A stretch of 64,000 nt of DNA, from NCBI GenBank assembly GCA_050084515.1, contig CM114272.1, forward strand, positions 46,438,001-46,502,000, written 5' to 3'. Below the pieces are notes generated by a model. It was given only the letters and a program-made list of their open reading frames with translations. It made no database searches and was not told the origin of the DNA. The position numbers were made by a program, and so were the translations under genes. This document shows positions 13,001 to 24,514 of this stretch, piece after piece. How positions within the stretch are numbered: the stretch's first letter is position 1; every line of letters begins with the position of its first letter. Origin of the DNA: Blasia pusilla. Its lineage: Eukaryota > Marchantiophyta > Marchantiopsida > Blasiales.

Positions 13001-14906
13001 CTTGTCTTCTCTGACAACTCTCATCCTGAAATCCCCCTCTTTAGTCAGCTTGAAGCACTCATCACAAGTGAGGTGCTTAAATCCACCTCCTCATCTTCTA
13101 ACATATAGACAATTAATTTATCTGAATGAACCCCTGATGCCCACCCATCACTCGGAGGTTGGAGATGCACAAGCATTTTTCTTACTCAGTTCCACACCTC
13201 AGAGATGAAACTTGCTTGTCAAATGCTGCTCTAGGTTTGTCTTCATGTTCTTATGCTAAGTGGATGGTCTGTTTACAATACACACACTAAGCTTTAAACT
13301 TGAAAGCCACAACTGGCTCTACAGCAAGGTCTCCACTCCAATGGATATAAGGTGATTTCTCTAAACCTGAGGCCAAGTTCACCTCCTCCATGATTCTAAG
13401 CCCTTCCTCCACTACAAGTCTTGGATCTAAAGGTTGAGGCATGTGCACTTCAAACTTGGTTCTCTTAGTGATAGGTAAGTTATTCCTCTCTGCCCATCGC
13501 CTCTCATGATGAATTGTTAGAATATGTCTTCTCCAATTATTGAATGTATTTTCAATGCATTTCTTGTCCTCCAAACCATCTGCGGTGCCGTATTCTTCAA
13601 CACACTCCTCACAGAAAAATCTACCTTGAGGTTCCCCATGCTTATCAAAGGTTCGCACATACCATCTTTGGTGGTCTAATTTCAAGTATTTCATCAACCT
13701 ATCTAATCCCCTGGTCTTACTTTTCCAGTAAGACATGTAAAAGGGTTTCATCAATGTTGAACCCCATGTACCCCTTACATCAGCAATATCAACATGTAGG
13801 TGTGAGCTCCCACGTACCAAACAAGAGATTGAATTATCAAAAACTTCTCCCAAAATGGGGTTGGGCCCATATGGGAATGGAGTAATGTTAGATCCCCTAG
13901 AACTGGCCTCTACAGATAGGTCTACAATATTGGTGCAATTAGGATTCATGTCTTCATTATGTGAAAGGCTTGCGACAAAAGACTTAGGCTCTGTTGTCAA
14001 TTCCCTGTTGGTTTTCCCTCCCTCATCCTTCTCATCAAATGTACCCCTCTCAGTCCTACTATCTACAAAATAAACTTCCTCTCCCATATCCTCTAGCATA
14101 TTGAAGTCTTCCATATCCTTATCTACAATTCCAGGTATTCTCTTATCCCAAAAAACTGAACTCAACATCTTTCCACTTCTTTTATTTGTTAAGTTTTTCC
14201 CTCATGTTCTCTAAAGTTTCCTCATCCTTATAAGCATGTATCATTAGTGGTTCTCTTGTCAACCCCAATCACTGGTAAATAAAGGAGTTTAATTTTGTGT
14301 GACATAAGGAGAGTTATTGCAGAAGAGTACAAGTTGTCACATTACATTCACAAAGAGAGACATGTGGGTTAGGGACCATCCACTCACATGATGTAGAGGA
14401 GAAACATCCATTGCAAGAACAAGGAAAAACTAGATACCTACACAAACTATACAAAATTTACACGAGGGGAGATCATAGTCCAAAAACGAAACCCTTATGG
14501 GTGTCAGATGATCACCCCATACCAACTCGCGTCAATCACCTTCTCTGCCAAAAACCTAAATTAGTGTCCTTGAGTGCAACAGTCAGTCATTCACGAAAAA
14601 ATTAGAAATTGACGGCTTTGTTCATGAAATTGTCCTCTGCGCGAGGTCCCATTCCCAGTAGTGCATGGCCGCATAACCAGAAATCTTCAGCTGACATAGA
14701 AGAGGCAATGCAGCTATACGCTCAAACAACGAGATGGGCTGAACTTTGATGAAGATCGCCTTCTTCACATCAGAGGGCAAGGCTTGAAGCCTTGCTTGGA
14801 AATAGCATGAGTCTAGAGGGGACCGGGTCTTGGAGGAGCTGCTATCAAAGTGTCTTACCATGTCTGAGTAAAAGATCACCGAAAATGAGTAGCCATTCAT
14901 ATTCAT
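10078..14906 (-). pseudogene. Broken multi-block gene of unrecognised function
   Basis: Read on the minus strand, consecutive blocks behave like pieces of one protein of roughly 1100 or more residues. An N-terminal block at 14906-14622 contains VRHFDSSSSKTRSPLDSCYF and AAMHYWEWDL. A 293-codon block follows at 14168-13287, with a zinc-finger-like FCEEC ... RRHILTIHH arrangement. Further blocks are at 13024-12716, 12626-12381 (DVLVVFPKDET), 12266-11961 (GFCGPSENHQCSLGLKILV, VVNPLHERLPKLV) and 11286-10888 (PLHLTGSNCCEIFFSKVGGM, RLNRIVALEYGVEGLKLGR). A basic KGRGKGKGKGKGK run and a C-terminal block end at 10078. Some gaps could be introns, but several joins are plain frameshifts or stops, so it is probably a pseudogene. 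I recall similar conserved blocks in repeated, unnamed proteins of non-seed plants; I cannot assign a function. No RT or integrase motifs are present. Confidence 0.55.
10454..10480. repeat. CCTTTT hexanucleotide microsatellite inside the unknown gene
   Basis: Four and a half copies of CCTTTT encode the Lys-Gly run on the minus strand. Slippage here would change the length of a basic tail. Confidence 0.85.
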
Positions 14907-16050
14907 TTCATATCACTGCCACAATCTAGGACAGCAGCAGGGAGGGAGGGACAGAGTGAGGGAGGGGTAGGAAGGATTTTAGGGGAAAGGAAAGGGTAGG
15001 AGGACTCCTCCCCCTCTCTTTTTAGTTTCTGTCAAAAGACATAATTCAGAGAGAGGGAGGAGTGGAGAAACTGGCCTGAGGTTTTTGTCATAAGACAGAA
15101 ATCTCAGGTTTGGGGGTAGGAAGAGAAAAGGGGGGAACATGGTTTAATTCCATACCTGAACTTCCTACAGTAGTAGAGGAAATCCGAGGTACCAAGAAGC
15201 AGCAACAACAAGAAGGCAGCAACAGCAGAACCACCACCACCACCTTCTGAAGCAGCAACAACAACAGAACCACCACCACCCCCTTATATAGCAACACCAG
15301 TACCAGTACCAACACCAACACCACCAGTAGTAGACAAGGTAGGATCTGTAGTAGTAGAACCACCACCACCTTGTATAGCACCACCACCACGGCAAAGACC
15401 AATCAGAGCAAGGCAACAACAATGAACCACCACCACCTTCTATGGCAAAGAAAGAAGAAACCGGTGCAAAGACAAAGAATAAAGATAACCACCACCACTA
15501 GCTATTGCTGCAACAACAACAACACCACAACCACAACCACGAGTAGCAAAAGTGGTAGCCGCAACAACAACAAGTGCAGCAAAAGTAAATCAACAACCAA
15601 CCAAGAGCGTGAACAGCAGCAGTTTACATCAGGCATAGATCGAGCTTTTGCAGCAGCCAAAGTAAAGACCTCAGACGAAACCTTGGACAACACCTCGGAT
15701 GGAACCCTAAAGTTGTACCAGCAAGAGTCCAAGAGCAAAATCGAGCAGCACCAACCTCGGATGAAAAAAAATGCAGAAGGATCTCCTTGAGCTGCAACAG
15801 CAGCAACAAATCTGTTTTCTTCCTACAATGGACCCTTCTGTGAAGCACAAGCAGTTGGAAATCGGCCAAGGCTTTGCCCACGTTGCAAACACTTCAACTC
15901 CCTATCTCTTCCAACTCGAAAAATGGGGGAGAGAATGGCATTGGGGTCCGACTACCCCTCTTCCCCCTCCCCCACCCTCTCCTTCCGAATCAATAGCCCA
16001 GATCAACCCTGGTTGATCTTGTGGCTTAAAGTCACTCTTGGGAGTGATAT
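14907..16050. repeat. Triplet-repeat-rich region upstream of the unknown gene
   Basis: From about 15190 to 15570 the plus strand is dominated by CAA, CAG, CCA and AAC triplets, for example runs of AACAAC and CACCACCAC. All six frames stay open only because of the repeat, giving poly-Trp, poly-Leu or poly-Thr readings. These are not convincing proteins. The region lies just upstream of the first block of the minus-strand gene, so it could contain its promoter or 5' UTR. Confidence 0.6.
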
Positions 16051-17429
16051 TAGGGCTCTCTTTGATTGTGAGGCCATGATCAAATTTGCCTCATGCTAGG
16101 GCTCAAAAACACCTCAGACCCTAAGCCTTTGATTCTCCTAATCCAACCGTCCTGAAAATTCAAACACCGAGGAGGGGTTGGAGAATGATATGAGGCCATC
16201 TAGCTCTAAAAGCCAAACTTTCTTCCCTTACGGAAATTTTGGTACTTTCAACTGAATCCTTTTATATTCACCATTAGATCTTCCCCATTTTTTAATATTT
16301 TAACAACCATCTTTTTTGTCATGAAGTGGATGGTTAAGATCTTCAATTTCATGTAGCAGTTTCAAAATAAAAATCACAAAAGATATATCATGTTTGGTTT
16401 TTAATTCCATCCTCACAAGTCAAACAAACCTCCAACTTTGAAGCTAGGTTGCTTCCACATCCTTCAACACATGTCCATGAAACGCTTAGGACTAGGAAAT
16501 GAATACAGGGAAAGTTGTGCTCTACGGCTCACGAACGCGCAACTCCCTTGTTGGAGGGGATGGAACATAGCATTGGACCGTTGGATTTGAATGAAACTTT
16601 TGAAGAATGTGTAAAATCCCACTAGGGGTGATGTGAATGGTTTAGATTATGAAAGTTAGCTTTTATAAAGCCTCCAAAAATTTCCTTAGGGTTTTAGGGT
16701 TTGGAATTTCTACTTAGTCTTGGAAGATCAGTTGACTCTGAAAACAATCTAACATTCTAAAGATGCAGAGATACACGTCATGACAAAGTTTCAGAGATTT
16801 TGGAGGTCTTATGATGAGGGTTTCTCTACATTATCTCACCCAAAGAATATATACCTAAATGCTAGTGAAAGTTGTGGAGGGGTTGAGTTAATTTTCATCT
16901 ACAAAAGCCAAAGGAATATGTTTTACCGTTAGATGAACCTAAACTTCACAGAAAGATATATCATGTTTGGTTTTTAATTCCATCCTCAAAGTCATAAAAC
17001 CTCAAAATGGACTTTGAAAACAATCTAGCATTCTAAGGATGGAGAGATACATGTCGTGACAAAGTTTCAGAGTTTTGTGAGGTCTTATGATGAGGGTTTG
17101 TCTACATGACCTCACCCAAAGTTTATTTGTATTTTTTATGCTTTTCAAGAAGGTATTTTTTTATTTTATTTGGGACTTTTAAGATATATATTTTTACTAA
17201 ATGTATATCTAAAATTAAATATTTTTATGAATTTACTAACTTGTACCCCTTGCTTTTTTCTACTTGGATTTTAGATTATGTCACCCCTTGCTTATATACT
17301 TGTGCAAAATTTGGGAAAAAAAAACCCTATCTTAGCGGTGAGTACTTCCAAAATTTGGCCACTTTTTATTTATAAAATTGCCCCTATCTTTGCTCGCATA
17401 GGGGCAAGTAATCCAATGAAGAGTAAAGT
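16051..17429. repeat. Non-coding region with an internal two-copy duplication
   Basis: Segment 16734-16850 is repeated at 17008-17124 (shared words GTCTTATGATGAGGGTTT and CTCACCCAAAG). Segment 16381-16416 is repeated at 16949-16985 (ATATATCATGTTTGG). The two pairs keep the same order, so a unit of a few hundred bases was duplicated and then diverged. No gene is visible. Confidence 0.6.
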
Positions 17430-17648
17430 CCTTGAGCTTTTGTACTAGTGAAGACGTAGTCATTAAAATTAGTGAAGTACTTAGATATTCTTTAGTGAAG
17501 AAGAAGATATTCTTTAGAATTCTTATAAAACCTCTCTTTACTCAGGAAACATTGATCTCTTGGGAACGAACTTAATAATTTGCGATTAAGAGAGTACCTT
17601 TTTCCTTGAGTTGTACATTATATAAGGAAATAGGTAGGAAATAAATTT

Positions 17649-17666
17649 TGGTGCCGTTTCCGGGGA
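17649..17666 (+). other. Gypsy primer-binding site, tRNA-Asp-like
   Basis: TGGTGCCGTTTCCGGGGA differs at two places from the perfect tRNA-Asp complement TGGCGCCGTTGCCGGGGA used by plant Tat, Athila and Ogre elements. It lies about 30 bp after the LTR end. Confidence 0.8.
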
Positions 17667-17702
17667 TCACCAGATCTCCCAAGCAAGGAGAGGTAAGCGG
17701 AA

Positions 17703-20700
17703 GAGTGGGGTATGGGAGTGGAACCGCAATCAAAGACTACTTTGCAGTTTCGAGATCCCCACTTGGTGTGGATTGAGTACTTCTGTCAGTGGGAGTACCT
17801 CGTGGAGAGGGTGCCTTGGCAACAAGGAGCTTGTTTTGAAGATTCTTCATACCCATGGAGTGGGGCCTTGCGTGCTAGGTGAGGCGCTTAGCAAGGAGAT
17901 CTTTGGAAGTTTTGGATGGATCGTGGGAGACATCTTGAGACGCGCAAGCAGAGGCCCCTACGATAGATTATGGGACCGGCAGCTTTCACCCCACCTATCA
18001 AGAGGAACTGCTGTTATAACTGTGGAGTAGCCGACCATTGGGCAAACAATTTTCCAAACCCAAAGAGACCAATGGGGCTGAATCCACTATGTGGAAATTT
18101 CAAGAAAGGAGGGCACACTATTATGGAATGCCCGGAGCCTCAAGTACCAAGACTCCACCAGCACCGGCACATGCCAAAAATGATGTCAATGTGCAACTAG
18201 TGCGAGTGGAAGATGTCACATCCTCGAAGGAGTTCAAGAAAGTGACTATCAAAGAAGCGGGATCCTCCAACAAGATCGACAAAGAGTCTTCAGACTGGCC
18301 CGAAGACATTCTCAATGAAGTCCTCGCTGTGGACACAAGGTCAAAGACTAAGAAGACTGCAAGTGCAAAGACAAAGGAGTCTTCATCTTCACGACGTAAA
18401 TCGGCTATGAAGAAGACAAACGAGATTTTTTGGGTAGGGAAGGCTATTCTTAAAGGCGACGTGGATCCTGCCTTCGACCGTAATCTTCCAAAATATTTCC
18501 ATCAAGATGTGAAGGAGCAAGTCCGCAAGCAAGTCCATGAAGAACACGTATGTAGAGCATTGTCAAAAGAGTCTTTGACCAAGCACGAAGAGCCAACGAT
18601 GGAGACCACGATGACTTCCCCTTCGATTATGGAGGCATATGATTTGATGAAAGATTTGGAAGCCATCCCAGCAAACATATCACTATTATAATTACTCATG
18701 GATAACCCCATCTATGGGAAGATTTTGCAATAGTGGAAAATGCGGTACAAAAAGCACAAGAAGGGGGTTGCGATTGCCGACCAATCACATAATTGACCAT
18801 TGGGGCAGCTTACGCAGATCTCAAAAATGTTAGGAGGTGTGCTGTTCCTATTGGATTATCTCGTGCTTCAACCTTTGACTGTCACAGGATATCCTTTGTT
18901 GATAGGAAGACCTTGGCTCTATGGAGCCCGAGTGAACACAGATTGGAAAAGAAAAAGATTCACCTTTCAAGCTCCGAAAAATTCCCCAAAGAAGCTGGTG
19001 AAATTATCTTGGAAGTCTCGGCCTTCCCAAGGAGAGACACCCGCTACGTACGATGGCTACACCTCTGATCAAGGCCTAATGGTTGCCCTCATCGTATGTC
19101 TGCTATATAGAGTTTTATGAGATAGATGAAGAGTCCTTACCTCTCGAACAAAGTAAGTCTTCCCCAGGAAAAGAGCCAGCAGGCCTCAGTACTTATCAGT
19201 TCATGGAAAACATGGTTTAGGAAAAGGACTCCCAAGAAGTCTTTATCACCAACACCAAAGCTCTGCGCTTATCTACAAATTTGCATACCTCTGAACTCTC
19301 AAAATATATAACTCTACTTTTCAAGTACATGGATGTGCTTTCCTACACTATGGATGAAATGAAGGGGTTACTAGCTAAGTATGGAGATCATAGGATTGAT
19401 CTTAAACTAGGAACAGTCCCCCTCCGAATGCGTCTGTATAGATTGAATCCCAAGTATTCTTTAATGGTTAAAGACAAGATTGACCAGTGTCTAGAGGTAG
19501 GAGTCATATATCCTCTACTGAGTAGCAAATGGGTGTCCCCCATAGTCATTGTAACAAAGAAGCAATCAGGAAAGATTTGGGTTTGTTAGGACTACCGAAG
19601 TTGAATGCAACCACCATGAAGGATCATCACCCACTGCCATTTACTGACACCATCTTAGATAAAATAGCCAACCATGAGCTCGATGTAGAGAAGTGCAGTT
19701 GTCTTTACACCTAGAGAAGTCTTACATTGCAATGAGGCAAGGTATCCTATTGGGGCACCGAGTGTTCTCACACGGTAGCAAAGTTGATAAGGCCAAGGTT
19801 GAGATAATTATGGCATTGGAGGCCCCCAAGAGTCTTTGCAAGCTACAAGGATTCTTGGGCCATGTGGGGTACCACCGCCGATTCATTAAAGATTATGCAG
19901 TAAAGGCAAAGTCTTTGACTACCCTGCTGAAGAAGACAACTGAATGGGAGTGGAATGCACATTGCAGGCATCGTTTGAAGAATTGAAGTGGGCATTGATG
20001 GCAGCTCCTATGCTTCGTCCCCCTGACTGGACGAAGACATTTCAGGTGTATGTAGACACTTCTTTGTTCGCAATTGGGGTGGTACTGAGCCAACTAGATG
20101 ACAAGAGGAAAGACTACCCGATCTACTATGCAGGTCAACAACTTTCAACCGATGAACAGAAGTATACTACCATGGAGAGAAAAGCCTTGGGGATGGTCTT
20201 CACTTGCAAGAAGTTTCGACATTACTTGTTGAGATACAAGTTTTTTTTTCACGTCGACCATTTTGTGCTTCAACCTTTAATAGTGAAGGCGGATTTGTCA
20301 AGGAGAATTGCTTGATAGATTTTGCTACTGCAAAATTTCACGTTCGACATGGTAATAAGAGCCAGAAAGGTGCATACCAACGCGGACTTCTTATCCCGCT
20401 TAAGGGCACTAAACGCCGAACTCACGAAGACTCTTCAGATCAGCGAAGACACTCTGCAAAGATCAACCTATGAAGACATCTTGCGCTTCCTCATTACTTT
20501 ATGATTCCCTGCTCCTACAATAGTAGAAGAACGGGCAATGTTTTTACACAAGATAGGACCCTATGAGCTATGCAGGTATGTTTTATTCAAGCTTGGTGCC
20601 GATGAAGAATACTGAAGATGCTTAGAAAGAGAGGAAATACACCAAGTGATTGCTGCTATGCATTCAAAAGATGCATAAGGGCATTATGCAGTCAAGAATA

Positions 20701-20925
20701 CTATCAAGAAGATCCTAGCTGCATGTTATTGGTGGCCAACCATGTATCGGGATGCCAAGCTCTTCATCCAAAAGTGTGATGCTTGTCAAAGAGCAGGAAG
20801 GCCAACAACGACTTCCATATGGCTTTTGGTTCCTATCCTTCCTTTGGCTCTTTTCGAGAAATGGGGCATTGATTTTGTGAGTCCGATAGGTTTCCTGGTG
20901 GCCAAGCACACCACATTAATCCGGG
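17703..20925 (+). pseudogene. Gypsy gag-pol polyprotein, degenerate
   Basis: Two gag CCHC knuckles are visible. The one at 18012-18053 (CYNCGVADHWANNF) has lost its last Cys, and the one at 18090-18131 (CGNFKKGGHTIMEC) its second. A Lys/Ser-rich linker follows at 18160-18690. The protease tail has LLIGRPWLYGARVNTDW at about 18896. RT begins near 19290 and shows VSPIVIVTKK and DHHPLPFTD. It then jumps at about 19690 straight to the connection domain (LLGHRVFSHGSKVDKAKVE), so the fingers-palm segment with the YxDD site is deleted. RNase H starts FQVYVDTSLFAIG at 20040. The integrase zinc region and WGIDFVSPI at 20860 are the last recognisable parts. Many stops separate these pieces. This copy cannot be active. 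Confidence 0.85.
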
Positions 20926-20983
20926 ATACTGAAACCAATCGAACATCCACCGGTTGAAAAATGATTGCATGATCTATTTGTTC

Positions 20984-21757
20984 TACAATCCATCGGACTC
21001 CGACGAGTTGCACAATGAGGGGTAAGAAATCATCGGACGCCTTTATTTGTCCTGCAACTCGTCGAAGTCCGACGAGTTGCTGGACTGTCCCCTATTTTTT
21101 GGATACTTTTGGCCGAAAGTAACCCATCAGACTCCGACCGGTTGCATTTTCCCCCTAGGACAAGTTGTCGGAGCTCGACAGCTTGCTTTTAGGCGTTCAA
21201 TTCCAACTTTACAGGGCCATTGCGCAACTTGTTGGACTCTGACGGGTTGAGATGGGCAGTTTTTATCCAGAAACCTGTCTCGGAATGGAAGTCATTCTAC
21301 AACCCGTCGGAGTCCGACACGTTGGAACCAAGGAATAGGAGTCATTCTCCGGTTGCACTAGAGAGTCAAGAATAGAGAGTGCAACCCGTTGGACTCTGAT
21401 GGGTTGCAACACTCTCGGGAGATTTCAAGGATGCCCAATCCGTCGGAGTCCAACGGGTTTCGACAATCGCTTTCACTTCCAGTCTCTTCAACAAAAAATG
21501 TATTTTATGCAACCTGTTGGACTGTGACAGGTTGCAACACTAATCTATGTGTTACCTTTTGGACCCCGACGGGTTGTAGGAAATACATTTTTTGTTGGAG
21601 ATACTGCAAGTCAAAGCGATTGTCGCAACCCGTCGGACTCCGACGGATTGGGCATCCTCGAAATCTCCCGAGAGTGTTGCAACCCATCGGAGTCCAACAG
21701 GTTGCACTCTCTATCCATGACTCTCAAGTGCAACCAGACGGAAACCGATAGGTTGCA
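20984..21757. repeat. Array of 13 short palindromes (MULE copy 1, intron)
   Basis: Thirteen 25-28-bp units have the form GCAACCCGTCGGA, a 1-3-base centre, then the reverse complement. Examples lie at 21053, 21226, 21380, 21509, 21624 and 21678. Spacing is irregular at 45-80 bp and the sequence between units is not conserved. The array ends 30 bp before the exon at 21788. Confidence 0.9.
21361..21731. repeat. Long foldback: about 146-bp inverted repeat containing several palindromes
   Basis: Arm 21361-21506 is the reverse complement of 21585-21731, with few differences (shared words CAACACTCTCGGGAGATTTC and AACAAAAAATGTATTT). The loop is about 78 bp. RNA from this intron would fold into one long hairpin. 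Confidence 0.85.
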
Positions 21758-23788
21758 GTATTCTTACCTTATGTTTGGATTTGCAGGATTGTATCCAAGG
21801 GAAACGTCACCCACCACTGGATCCACGATTGTGACAGGGTCAAGAAGGTGCTTATGACGCACCCGACAAAGTACAAGGGATTCTTGGGCGACGATCTGGT
21901 TGATGAGATGCTCATGAAGGGAGCTCAAATAAAGAAGAAGACTTGGGAAAATACCTTCATTTCCCAAGATGCAGCCGTCACAATTCTTTGTTGGTCCAAG
22001 ATCCAAGCCGCCAAGAAGAGTGCTACGTTGGAACTGGAGTGAAGGGAGAACGTGTCCACGTCAGAACGGGCTAAATTTATTCAAGGTGCTGTATCTACAC
22101 CTATAAAGTACTATACAAGCAAGATGCAGCTTTACATTGCAATTCTCAACCCGGAACTTGGCCCGAAGTTTTACAAGGAGCTCAAGGCGATAATCAAGCG
22201 CCAGCGGAAAAGATCCACAAGGTCCGATCGGAGAGAAAGTGTGTGTGGACCGCGTGCACAGGTTTGTGATGTTTGGCATATCCAAGTTTAGGCCAATCCA
22301 ACTGATGAAAATTAGTCTCAAGGGCACTGAAGCGCAAAAGCGGGTGACACACCATCCTCCGGGAGTTTCAGATCCTGTGATTTTCCATTCCAAGAATCAC
22401 ATTCATCATTGGGAATGGTCATTTTGGGATGCGTTGTGCCTTCTTGGGAAGTCCATGATCATGGGTCTATAAGCGGAGCTGAAGAAGATTGAGCCAGTTC
22501 CAGAGGAAGCAAACCTAGAGGCTGTAGAAGATTTTGAACTCTGGCTTGATGACATCAGAGATAAGCCGACGAAAAACCCAAGATTCTGGATGATGTTCAA
22601 GAATCACATCCTCCCTCAAGCAGATCTAGACAAGGAAATAGACGTGAGAAAACGGGATTTTGCAAAGAAGAAACAAGATCTTTGGGAGCAGGCGGCGGAG
22701 TCATCTCAGCAAAGAGCTGCCTAGCGGATGATGTACAGGTTCCTCATCAATTGTGTGAATGCAGGTACCTGGCCCAAATTTTTGGCAAGAAGCCTGATGG
22801 AGAGGGCATGTTTGACTGGGAGGTAATAAATTGTCCAATCTGGTTGGACTTCAACGACCCAGAGGACAGTATAGACAAAAATCTACGCGTGGTCTATGAT
22901 GCAGTGGTCGTTGGTAGGGACAACATTCCGAACTTTGTGAAGCCTGATGAAATTTTTGAAGGAGATGGAGGAGGAGCAAGCCCTCGAGAGAGCAGAGTTG
23001 GTGGCAAAGGTCGTCACTTCCAAAGACAAATCCACAATAGGTTTGAAAGCAAAGGCGAGGGGAGTGAGGAATTCCGAGGTTGAGTCTTCGAGAAAAGAGG
23101 CTAAGTCTTCTAGGCGAGAGGCAAAGGCATCTTGGTGAGAGGGGCAAGAGGGCCAAACCAATTCCTCGTCAAAGAAAAATCCTGTGGAGTCTGAGGTAAC
23201 GAAGACTCCAACAAGCCGACAACACACTCGGGAGAAGTGAAAGCTGGAGGCGCATGGTTCGTCTGAGGGAGGAGATAAGGATATGGAATACACTCCATCA
23301 TCCTCGGGCAAGCATAGGGAAATGACCACCATGACAATTTTCCTTCTTCACTTGACTCATCTTGTCAATGAATTGCAGAGTTTCAGTTCTCAGGAGTTGA
23401 CACCTGCCATCGAGAAATTGACCGTGCTAGGGCAAAAACTCCTTCGAAATGAGCATGCCCCTGGGACGGTGCATGGGGTTTCTGAGGAGCAAAGTGGTGG
23501 ACCTCCTCATTGTAGATTTTCCTTCTGGGTTTTGCTTATGGGACAACAATGTGTCTGACACTATCCCATATTGGAATGTCCCGCTTTCCTATGACCACAT
23601 CGCTCTGTTTTTTTCTTTCGCCGACGCGTATCTCGGTGACATGTGTTATTTCTTGGTCCTTACTAGAGGGAGCGTAGACGAGCTCTTCAACCTTCAGTGC
23701 GTGAAGAGGTTGCTGAAGTGGAGGATGGCGCAATCTTGGGTCATAAATAACGAGTATCCACTCAGATTTGGCGACAAATCACGTCCGG

Positions 23789-24514
23789 GTAAGTTCACTT
23801 TTTGAACGAATTGAGTTTGTTCAGAAATACAACCCGTCGGACTCCGACGGGTTGCATCTCTGCATGCAACCCTTTGGATCCCAATAGGTTGCAAATTCAC
23901 CTTAGGAACCAGACAGGTTGCAAATAGAATTCCTTTTGCACTTGTGTCTACAGTTATGCAATCCGTCTGAAAGCGACGGGTTGCAAATTCACCAACATGT
24001 CTTCAGTGATTGCAACCCGTCGGAACCTGACGGGTTGCAAGTAGCATTGCTTTTCCACTTGTTTCTAGAGTGATGCAACCTGTCTGAAAGCCACAAGTTG
24101 CTCTCATATTAGGAACTTCTCAACTTTGAACAATTTGATTGAGTTGTAAGCCAACCGTCGGACTCCAACAGGTTGCCATTTTATCCAAAAAAAATGAGCG
24201 ACTTGTCGGCTTCCGACGGGTTGCTCATAGACAATGAATCCTCTTAGGGGTGTAAACCAACCCGTCGGAGTCTGACAAGTTGCTATCTGTCAAGCCTATA
24301 GGCCAAGTTCCAACGGGTTGGTAATCACACGGGACTAGTAGGACGGGTTTGAAAAGAAACTCGTCGGACTCCGACAGGTTGCTCCTCTGCCTAGCCAAAT
24401 GAGCAACCCGTCGGATCCCGACGGATTGCATATTGTGTCACTTTATGAAGACTCGACCAGCGGTCTACAACCTTTTTCTTTTTCTGACATTATTTTCCAC
24501 CTGCTTCTTCAGAG
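23789..24514 (+). other. GT-AG intron packed with palindromes
   Basis: The donor CGG|GTAAGTTC and an acceptor after a pyrimidine-rich CTGCTTCTTCAGAG agree with the equivalent intron of copy 2 (47817-48305). Its length differs (726 versus 489 bp) because the number of palindromes differs. Confidence 0.7.
23830..24428. repeat. Palindrome array in the 23.8-kb intron
   Basis: About a dozen GCAACCCGTCGG / CCGACGGGTTGC units fill this intron, several with perfect arms (23831, 24015, 24406). Others are imperfect (23945 TCTGAAAGCGAC centre). Confidence 0.9.

Larger units (their letters stand above)
17430..20930 (+). mobile_element. Tat/Athila-like gypsy element, truncated at both ends
   Basis: It contains the last about 190 bp of a 5' LTR (17430-17615), a tRNA-Asp-like primer site, zinc knuckles, protease, RT, RNase H and the start of integrase in gypsy order. 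The 5' part of the LTR is missing. The right end stops inside the integrase core, where MULE sequence begins at about 20940. The LTR piece matches the end of the solo LTR at 41240-41403, so this belongs to the same family as the other long LTRs in the window. Confidence 0.82.

Noticed and set aside
15088-15790. Open frames across the triplet-repeat tract.
   Set aside because: They exist on both strands, and their poly-Leu, poly-Trp and poly-Thr content follows from the repeat alone.
20984-24428. The palindrome arrays look at first like a CRISPR array or a tandem satellite.
   Set aside because: Units are palindromic and variable, spacing is irregular from 45 to over 100 bp, and the host is eukaryotic with spliced genes around them.
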